From Methylococcales bacterium (GTDB lineage Bacteria > Pseudomonadota > Gammaproteobacteria > Methylococcales > Methylomonadaceae): a stretch of 64,000 bases of DNA. A program made the position numbers and the translations under genes. The stretch spans positions 74,275-138,274 of the forward strand of contig JAUYBJ010000057.1 of NCBI GenBank assembly GCA_030693155.1. Reading direction: 5' to 3'. Below the pieces are notes generated by a model, which was not told the origin of the DNA, ran no database searches, and saw only the letters and a program-made list of their open reading frames with translations. Shown in pieces: positions 16,965 through 25,100 of the stretch (its first letter is position 1; each line of letters opens with the position of its first letter).

Positions 16965-19424
16965 TTATTGACCAACTACTGAACCTAACTTACCGTCTGC
17001 ATCGTAAGCCACTAAATAATCCTGACCTACAGCTACAGGCGCAGTTAATCTAGCCTGGCGATGGATAACCGCATTGCCATATCCTGTATCTTGTACAACG
17101 TAACCGCTATCTATCAATACAATAACGCCGTAATTTTTGGATAATTTTTCAGCGTCTTGCAATTTGACTTCATAACCAAAGTTTTTAAGTGCTTTCTTAA
17201 TCACTTGTTTTTTACGCGCTGAAATAACAACAAACTCACCTGCATAACGAACATTCTTATATGCAGAGGAATCAATTAAACGTAGGCTTACAGAGAATTC
17301 GTCCTGTAGATCGATGTCGTCTGAATTTCGACTCTTTAATGAAAACTGATTTGTGATAGAGAATGGCCCTTTAGATTTAATAACTTGATCTTTATCTAAA
17401 AAGTCGTAAAGACTTTCTTTGGCCACCAATACACCATCAACAACACGCTCTTGTTTTATCAAAGCATATACAGGAGGCAATAACTCACGGTCTTTTAGAT
17501 TTAACCAGACCTTAAGAGTGCCAGAAGCGTCTTTTTCAACCAAAAGCATCGCCCAAACAAAAGCAGATCCTTGGTTGGATTCCATTTCAATAGAGCATCT
17601 AACTGGAGGTGCTATTTCTGCCCTTGATTGAAATACTGGCATTTCATAATAGCGAAGTTTCTTACCTTTAATAGGTGCAAATCCAGATGCTTTTAGGATT
17701 ACATCGGTGGGCGGTAATGATAAAAGTTCATCTGGTGTCATTAGTTCACGGCCAGCCATTTGTGTTGATAAACTTACTTGGCCAAGTGCATGCGTAGTTC
17801 TAGATCCAGAGTGATTACGTGTTTCATATTCGACGGTTTTTTTACCCAGCATTTCACTTAATGGTTTTGCTTCATCCATGGTGTTAGGTGCATACGCAAT
17901 TCTCAGATGACAGCCTGCAGATACAGACTCTTTATCTCCATAAGCTTCTTTGAGCTGCACCATGTCTTGAATAATCATTACTGCTTTAAGGCCATAGCCT
18001 GCGATATAAGCTAAACCATCTTGAAGTACATCAAGCTTACGCAATGAAGGCAATTCATCCATCATAAGCAGTAAACGATGTTTGTAACCTTCAATAGATT
18101 TGCCACCTTCAAATTTCATTTCTTCGGTTAATCTACGGATCACAAATGCAAAAAATAGGCGTGATAACGGACGTAAACGCTCTTTATCAGCAGGAGGCAC
18201 AATGTAATAACAAGAAACTGGTTGTGTTAGGTTCATTAGGTCACGAACCCTGAAATCAGATACTGCCACATTCATAGCAACAATAGGTTCTGTGAATAAA
18301 CCAAGTTTAGTGACTGCCGAAGAAATAACCGAGCCTAATTCCTTCTCTTCTTTTTTAAGCATTTCAGAAGCAACTAGCATAACCTCTGGGTGAGTTCTGG
18401 TAGGCCTGCCGCCTTCATCGCGCCAGCCCATTTTACCGTCTGGATCATGTTCATAACCCAACATAAAAGATAGCATTTGCTTTACGTCTTCAAATGAACT
18501 ATCAGCAATGAATTTAGCTGCTGCAGTTAAACTTCTGTCAGTAGAGCCGCCTGAATAAACTGTATGTAGGAATACACCAGTTAATAACTTGTAGCTAGTT
18601 GATACCCAGTGATCTTCCATGCCTTTTGCATCTGGATCCGCTACCATGGCAGCGATATTTTGTGCATCACGTACATCATCAAGCGTCCATACTCGTATTT
18701 CATCTAATGGATTCCACCTGGCCGCCGTACCATCTTTGCAAGTTGGATTAAAATTAAGAATTAGTTGTCCTGCTTTGTGACGGAAACCTGCGGTAAGTGC
18801 AAAGTTTTCCATTTTGACATCGTGAACCAATGTTGAAAAACGCCAGCTCAATAATGTTGGGAGTACCACACCTACACCCTTACCTGATCTTGTCGGTGCA
18901 GCCATTAATACATGTGTTTTTTGATCATCACGCAAAATAATACGTATTACACGACCAAATAACCTTCCTGCCAGTGTTTTATCTTGAATATCAACAGAGC
19001 CAACACAAACACCATCTTTAGATATAAGGCCAGTATCACGGATCTCTTTATCGGTTGCCCAATGTGCGGAGCCATGTAAATTATCTGGTGTACCTTTATT
19101 ACGTGTACGTAAATAATTAATAAAAGCACATAGCAGTATAGATAGAGCTATACCGCCATTAAAGACATACATGCCTTGTGAAAGAACTTCATCAATAATG
19201 CCCTTCTCTTCTGACCATCTAAATGTCCAGGTAAGCCATGACCAAGGTTCATATATTGAAACACCAAAGAACGAAAATAAAGGCACCCCAAGGGCGGATT
19301 GATAGCTAAAATTAGAAGCTTCATATTGCGTTGCTACCCAAGAGGATAAAAGCAAACAAATAATAAATAGGGCTATTACCCACCACGCGATTGAATCGGA
19401 ATTTCTTTTTTTGTCATCGGCCAT
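16965..19424 (-). CDS. traG: VirD4/TraG-type coupling protein with extended C-terminus
   Basis: T4SS coupling ATPase of 819 residues. Two N-terminal membrane helices (about residues 13-30 and 75-100) anchor it. The Walker A motif is APTRSGKGVGVV (about 178) and the Walker B region is LLMMDELPSL (about 458), both typical of TraG/VirD4. Residues after about 590 extend past the usual ATPase and include mixed alpha/beta segments and a final KfrB-like domain (GYVVQDTGYGNAVIHRQARL). It would deliver the relaxase-DNA complex to the channel. The methyltransferase starts 21 bp downstream. The tail is a plausible contact for the other KfrB-bearing proteins. Confidence 0.93.
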   Translation of the reverse strand: MADDKKRNSDSIAWWVIALFIICLLLSSWVATQYEASNFSYQSALGVPLFSFFGVSIYEPWSWLTWTFRWSEEKGIIDEVLSQGMYVFNGGIALSILLCAFINYLRTRNKGTPDNLHGSAHWATDKEIRDTGLISKDGVCVGSVDIQDKTLAGRLFGRVIRIILRDDQKTHVLMAAPTRSGKGVGVVLPTLLSWRFSTLVHDVKMENFALTAGFRHKAGQLILNFNPTCKDGTAARWNPLDEIRVWTLDDVRDAQNIAAMVADPDAKGMEDHWVSTSYKLLTGVFLHTVYSGGSTDRSLTAAAKFIADSSFEDVKQMLSFMLGYEHDPDGKMGWRDEGGRPTRTHPEVMLVASEMLKKEEKELGSVISSAVTKLGLFTEPIVAMNVAVSDFRVRDLMNLTQPVSCYYIVPPADKERLRPLSRLFFAFVIRRLTEEMKFEGGKSIEGYKHRLLLMMDELPSLRKLDVLQDGLAYIAGYGLKAVMIIQDMVQLKEAYGDKESVSAGCHLRIAYAPNTMDEAKPLSEMLGKKTVEYETRNHSGSRTTHALGQVSLSTQMAGRELMTPDELLSLPPTDVILKASGFAPIKGKKLRYYEMPVFQSRAEIAPPVRCSIEMESNQGSAFVWAMLLVEKDASGTLKVWLNLKDRELLPPVYALIKQERVVDGVLVAKESLYDFLDKDQVIKSKGPFSITNQFSLKSRNSDDIDLQDEFSVSLRLIDSSAYKNVRYAGEFVVISARKKQVIKKALKNFGYEVKLQDAEKLSKNYGVIVLIDSGYVVQDTGYGNAVIHRQARLTAPVAVGQDYLVAYDADGKLGSVVGQ

Positions 19425-19456
19425 TCAATATACCTATATGTTCATTAAATATCTAA

Positions 19457-19816
19457 TTACCAATTAGAAAGACCGTTTTTTGTGGTTTCACGAATAACAG
19501 TTTTGACCTGATCGGATAATGGTGATTTATTAAGATAAAATACATCACATGCAGCAATACTTCTTAAACAATCACCATATTTTGGATCATCAAAGTTTTC
19601 ACGGAAAGAATTCTCATTGTGATCACCCAGATGCACCAGTATTGTTTCATGACCTCTTAAAAATCTGACTGTATCAACAATATTAAGCTCAATATCTTTT
19701 GATATTTGTGAGCGTTCGTATGTCAATCTTTTTTCCAGATTTGCATTATTAGTCATTAACCTACTAATAATGCTGTCTTTCTCTATTAACAATTGCCTTA
19801 AATCCTTATTGGTCAT
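19457..19816 (-). CDS. Hypothetical protein
   Basis: A 119-residue soluble protein with an N-terminal helical, probably coiled-coil segment (residues 1-50) and a C-terminal globular part (VDTVRFLRGHETILVHLGDH...). Not recognised. It is the first gene of the minus-strand operon that continues with the coupling protein. A palindrome, ATTGTACAAT, lies at 19845-19854 upstream. Confidence 0.65.
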   Translation of the reverse strand: MTNKDLRQLLIEKDSIISRLMTNNANLEKRLTYERSQISKDIELNIVDTVRFLRGHETILVHLGDHNENSFRENFDDPKYGDCLRSIAACDVFYLNKSPLSDQVKTVIRETTKNGLSNW

Positions 19817-19844
19817 TCTTGCCCCTCAATTAAGATGAAATGCA

Positions 19845-19854
19845 ATTGTACAAT
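19845..19854. promoter_or_regulatory. ATTGTACAAT operator-like palindrome
   Basis: A perfect 10-bp palindrome 29 bp upstream of the small gene that heads the coupling-protein operon. It shares its core with the 18-bp palindrome at 36276-36293. Confidence 0.42.
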
Positions 19855-19892
19855 AAATAATTATATATTTAATAATTTATTTTAATTAAAAC

Positions 19893-21968
19893 TTATAATG
19901 CAATCTCTTTAGTGCGTTCGTTTAAAAGATTAAGTTGGTCTTTTACAACCTTAAGCCCTTCTGTTTTATAAAGGTCATTAAAATCAGTGCCTGAATAATC
20001 ACTCGCCCTAAACTTAGGGAAAATAGCTCTGCCACCTACGGCTTCTGCTGCTTCCAGCGCTTTATTCCTACCAGCATTAGGTAATGCACCTTCATTCACT
20101 AGTGGATTACTATGAACATATTTACCTTCACTAGACCAAGCGACCGTACATTTGATAAAGCGATCATCATCACCACCGATAATGATTTCAGAAGCTTTAC
20201 CAGCTTCCTTAATTGCTTTAGCTACCTCTAATAGATTTGTAGAATCAAATGCAACAGCTACTGTTAAGCCTGTAGCTATATGCGCAGTAGCACCAGTTGC
20301 GTAGCCTTCCATTACCATGACAGGCTTATTAGAATCGAATTCTCCAATCAAATGAAAACATCCTGTTTTACGACCACCAGATTTATATTTCTTTTGCCCA
20401 TCTTCTGTAATGGATTGATATGACCAAATTTTATTGTTGATGTCTCGTAAAGGGATCACAACCAAAGACTTATCTGCAAAATCCACATCATGCTTCAAAC
20501 CTAATGCAGGAATGCCTTTATCAGTTAAGTATTTATGTGGAAAGTATTCATCCATATCTGGGCATTTGCCAATATAGTGTTTTGAATAAGCCGCAACTCG
20601 TTCTTTTTCTTTTAAATCCTCTGCATCACGCTTGGCAGCATTTTCTTTGGCTTGTTTTTCAAGATCATTGACTCTGGCAACATCGATACCTACTGTCTGG
20701 AATTTCCAGCCACGTGAACGAGTATCATCATACATATTTTTAATGTAACCATTAGGTATGGCATCTAAAGAACCTTTATAGGATCCTTGAAGCTCTTTTT
20801 TGCGGCCACCTTCTACAGGAACATAATGCCATTTACCATCCATTACAGGTTCGCCATCTAAAATAAGACCTGCATCACGGATAGCGGCCTCAAATTCTCT
20901 AACGGCATCATAATCACCTCTAGGATTTTCCCATTTAGAGAATGTACGAACATCAGCACCAGAAGGTACAAACCAAGATTTATTATCAGAATCCCATTTA
21001 GCACCTAATGCTTTAGCCTCACCTCGTTCTGCGAACGGCACATGTAGATAAATTTTGCTTTTAGCCACACTTTCCTCCTTAAGTATTTCTGTTTCCACTT
21101 CTAATGTTTTTTGTAATGCCAGATCCATCACATGCGTAACAATCTTTTCAGCATCACGTGCTGCTTTGAAAATTTCGTGCTTATCTTCTTTCAAAGCTTT
21201 GATCCAACTTCCTACATAGGAAGCGTGTTGCTCAAATTCAAATGGAATACCCAACCGATCTGATAAAAACAAACTGGCTAATTCAGCCCGTAATTCCTCT
21301 TTGGCATATTCAGGGGTGCCAAATCGACCGTCTAGTGAACGATTTAAACGAGATTCATGGCCTGTCCAATGTCCAAGTTCATGTAAAGCCGTTGCATAAT
21401 ATTTTGGAGCATCTGCAAATGCTGATTTTAATGGTAGATGAATTTCATCATGAGTTGGTGAATAGAAAGCTCTATTAGACTGGTCATGGAAAATCCGTGC
21501 TTGTGATTTAATTAATGCATTCTCAGCAAGCTCTAATGGATCCCATTCAGGAATAGCTTTTGCAAGCTCAGGTGTATTTTCCATTTGGCTTAAATTAAAA
21601 ACCTTTGCATAGAATACAGAGGGACGCGCCTTATCAAGAGCAACTTCAACTTCCTGTCCTGATTCTTCGTTGATTCCTTTGGTACTATCAGCCCATTTCC
21701 AATATTCAATCCAAGTAGCTTTTTCACCCTTACGTATTTTCCAGCCATTGTCATTGGCTTGATTAAACGTACACCAGCGGTTGTCTTCATAACCTTGACT
21801 TAATAAATGCAAGGCATTACCACCTCTATAAGCTTTGCCTGTAGTGGGATTAACAGGTGAAAAACCACCAACGGATCCATCCCAAGGTTTTTGCCATGGC
21901 GCGGTGCCTGCTTCTAAAGCGGCAATGATTTTATCCGTCAGGTCTTGCCTAAAATCATGATCAGCCAT
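19893..21968 (-). CDS. ardC: ArdC-type antirestriction protein fused to DUF5710 and Toprim domains
   Basis: Residues 1-125 match the ArdC N-terminal ssDNA-binding domain (TDKIIAALEAGTAPWQKPW, GKAYRGGNALHL). A zincin-like peptidase follows with ALHELGHWTGH (about residue 200). A DUF5710-like module (IYLHVPFAERGEAKALGAKW, about 305-345) comes next. A C-terminal Toprim domain has the acidic motifs VMVMEGYATG (about 552) and GGDDDRF (about 600), as in TraC-type plasmid primases. ArdC proteins block restriction enzymes in recipients. The Toprim part suggests priming or nicking-type activity on entering single strands. The ATG at 21968 overlaps the stop of a small upstream gene (ATGGCTGA), showing coupling. 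Confidence 0.9.
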   Translation of the reverse strand: MADHDFRQDLTDKIIAALEAGTAPWQKPWDGSVGGFSPVNPTTGKAYRGGNALHLLSQGYEDNRWCTFNQANDNGWKIRKGEKATWIEYWKWADSTKGINEESGQEVEVALDKARPSVFYAKVFNLSQMENTPELAKAIPEWDPLELAENALIKSQARIFHDQSNRAFYSPTHDEIHLPLKSAFADAPKYYATALHELGHWTGHESRLNRSLDGRFGTPEYAKEELRAELASLFLSDRLGIPFEFEQHASYVGSWIKALKEDKHEIFKAARDAEKIVTHVMDLALQKTLEVETEILKEESVAKSKIYLHVPFAERGEAKALGAKWDSDNKSWFVPSGADVRTFSKWENPRGDYDAVREFEAAIRDAGLILDGEPVMDGKWHYVPVEGGRKKELQGSYKGSLDAIPNGYIKNMYDDTRSRGWKFQTVGIDVARVNDLEKQAKENAAKRDAEDLKEKERVAAYSKHYIGKCPDMDEYFPHKYLTDKGIPALGLKHDVDFADKSLVVIPLRDINNKIWSYQSITEDGQKKYKSGGRKTGCFHLIGEFDSNKPVMVMEGYATGATAHIATGLTVAVAFDSTNLLEVAKAIKEAGKASEIIIGGDDDRFIKCTVAWSSEGKYVHSNPLVNEGALPNAGRNKALEAAEAVGGRAIFPKFRASDYSGTDFNDLYKTEGLKVVKDQLNLLNERTKEIAL

Positions 21969-22125
21969 TTTTCTCACCTTTGCTATCATCTGCACCAGTG
22001 TAATCACTTAACAATTCTGTTTCTGGTACTTCTTGTTCGTTAGCTTCACTACCTGAAATTGCAATATCAAAAACAGCCAAGTCCGCTGTATTGTTTTTAT
22101 TATCTTGCGTTTTGTTTGAGTTCAT
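21961..22125 (-). CDS. Small acidic protein (54 residues), translationally coupled on both sides
   Basis: The frame opens with ATG at 22125, inside the last codons of the methylase-helicase gene, and ends in the TGA of the ATGGCTGA overlap with the ArdC-like gene. The product starts MNSNKTQDNKNNTADLAVFD and is acidic and Asn-rich, probably disordered. Both overlaps are what real operon genes show. It might only be a coupling device that carries ribosomes from one large gene to the next. No homologue is known to me. Confidence 0.5.
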   Translation of the reverse strand: MNSNKTQDNKNNTADLAVFDIAISGSEANEQEVPETELLSDYTGADDSKGEKNG

Positions 22126-25100
22126 TTTTAATATCCTGTTTGATGATGTTAGCCTGGTTGTTTTTGTAACGTACTTCCATTAAATCACCTACTGGAGGGT
22201 GATTATCTAAAATATTTATATCATGCAATACAATATAACGTTTACCAATATTTTGCACTATGTGATAGTCGGTTTTTTCTAAAATAGTGCCTCTATAATA
22301 CCCAAATTGAGTATCTACAGGCATTACATCCCGTCCATTTGTATTAGCTAAGATACGTGAGCGATCTTGACTTACTAGATCACCAAATATCATTTGTTCA
22401 ACTGGCGCTTCAATATGCGGATCAGCAGCTGCTTTTTGTGGCTCTTCGGGTACGTCTTGTGAACGTGGTTTCCATTTTGAAATATAATTATCATCATTCT
22501 GTACTTTCTTTAACTCAGACAAAACATCACCACAATCCATACGTAATATTTCTAGTTTCTTAAGTTGAGTAAAGGGCTTGGACTTTTCAACCATAGCCTT
22601 ATCAAGCTCTTCTAAATCGGTTACAAGTTTTGCCTGATTAGCCAGTATCTTCTCTTCAAAACTATTTACATAATTATTAAGGCGGTTGATAAATCCATTT
22701 AAGCTGAATTCATCCTCTTTATGATATTCAAGATTGCGAGGGCTATATAAATCTTCGCCCTTAATGACAAACTGCAAAGAATCTCTTTCACCATAAACAG
22801 CTATATCGAATCCACGAAATTTACCTACTGAATATGTTTCAGGATTTTTCTCTCCTACTTTAGCTTTATTTTGTAAAGCGAGTTTCATTACGGCCATAAT
22901 TTCAGGGAGTAACTCTTTTTTAGTTTTTTCACCATATTTCTTGCCGCCTAATTCGTAACTAAAATGTTCACTAGGTTGTGCATCGCGCCTGGCTATTTCT
23001 GCATTAAGTTTCTGTAAAATAGCACTAGACCTCTGTTCAGCATTGGATAGCCAATCAATACGGCTGTCTAATGTGTGATGTGCCCGTTTATAGCTTGAAT
23101 ATACAGCTTCAAGTTTTTTCAAATCTGCATTTAATTTAACCTGCATGAAAATTAACGGATTACCTGTAGCTGCAGCTTTCATTTCGGCAGCATTGGCCGC
23201 TTCACTGGAAATATCTTCAATCACACGTTGTAAAGCATCGCCCTTACGGAATTGTTCGATACCAGCAGCTTTAACTTCAATAGTTTGCCACATACGACCA
23301 TCATAGGTTTTCTCAGTAGCATATCGTAATAGCTCCACTTCAAAGCCTTCTGGATCCTCTTCGTAGAATTCATTACCTTGTCTGATTATGCGGCCTTCGC
23401 GTTGTTCAAGATCTGACGGCCTCCATGGTGCGTCTAAATGATGCTCTGCAACCAGTTTTCTTTGAACATTAGTGCCAGCTCCCATCTTTTCAGTAGAACC
23501 CAACAAAATGCGTACAACACCTCTATTCATTTCATCGAATAATTTACTTTTCTGCAAATCTGTTTTTGCGTCATGAATAAAACGTATTTGATGTGGTGGT
23601 ATTCCTCTTGCAACCAGTTTGTCACGAATATCTTCATAGACACTGAACTTACTGTTTGCAGACAGCAATTCATCCATTGAAACAGTATCAACATCTTCAA
23701 TTTCATCGCTTGCAGCAGGAATAATTTCTGGTACCACAAATGCTGTTTTTTGGCTGCTTGCTTTAGGTGTAGACAAATCACAAAAGATTAACTGAGTGCC
23801 CTTACGTGCATCCCAACGTGCATATATATTATGTGCTCGATGAACAAGCTCATTAAGCTTAGAACCTTCGTGGTCTTCGGCATCAGGATCTATCAAACGA
23901 TAATCGAGACCAGCTTTACGCGCTTCATTGGTTATTTTTAATGGATTGTCGATACTTGGATCATCAGGTAGATTTTCCATACGATCAATAATAGAGCCTG
24001 CAGTCCATTTTTTAACAATAGTGCCATCTGCACGTGTAACTGGCATACCATCATCATCAAGAACAGGGGTTTGCACACCCATAAATAACGCCTGATCCTG
24101 AGATCTGGGCACAATAATATTTTCAGGTTTACCACCTTTGATTTTAGGCGTAGGAAATGGCTTACCTATTTCTAAACCTTGACGTTCTAAATCTGAACGT
24201 GTGATGACATCAGCAAAGCTTCGATAAAGTGCTGTGAGTTCTGGTACGTTCTGAAATTTTGCAAAACGTGAATTTAGTCTGTAATTAACCCCAGTAGCAT
24301 CAAGTTCCCAACCTGTTACCACTTTGCCGAATGTTGAAGCCCATGCATCAAAATGAACAATACCTCTACGTTTCATTTCATCATATTGCATATAGCGCTG
24401 CACGGTATAAAGCTCTGCAATGGTATTGGAAATAGGAGTACCTGTACCAAAAAATAAACCACGGCCATCATGCTTCATTTGCAGGTATCGAGCTTTAATA
24501 AACAGATCAAAAGCTTTTTCTGAGCCTTCTAAATTGCCAAGGCCTGCGACTCTGTTCATCGATGTTGTGATGTACAAGTTTTTGAATTGTTGAGATTCAT
24601 CCAAAAATATTGCATCAACACCTAAATCTGCAAAACTAACGACCGCATCTTTTGAGCCTGTATCAGCAGCTCGTGCTAATCTTGCCTCCATACGATCTCT
24701 TGTTTTTTCTAATTCTTTGATAGAAAAGTGTTGGCCATTGTTTCCCTTTAGCTCTGAAATAGCCATTGTTAAATCATCGATCTGTTCATCAAGAATGATT
24801 TTCAAAGTTTCATTAGGAACGCCGATTTTCTTAAAACTGGAATGCGCAACAATAACTGCATCCCAGTCACCTGTAGCAATACGACCAAATAAACGTTGAC
24901 GGTTTTCTTTACTAAAATCAGACTTTTCAGCAATTAAAATATTAGCACTAGGATAAAGCTCATAAAAAGCATCTTTCCATTGTAATAAAAGATGATTAGG
25001 CACAACAAACATAGGCTTTTTCATTAAGCCCATACGCTTGCTTTCAATACCAGTAGCAATAAACTCGTAAGTCTTACCTGCACCTACAACATGATCAAAT

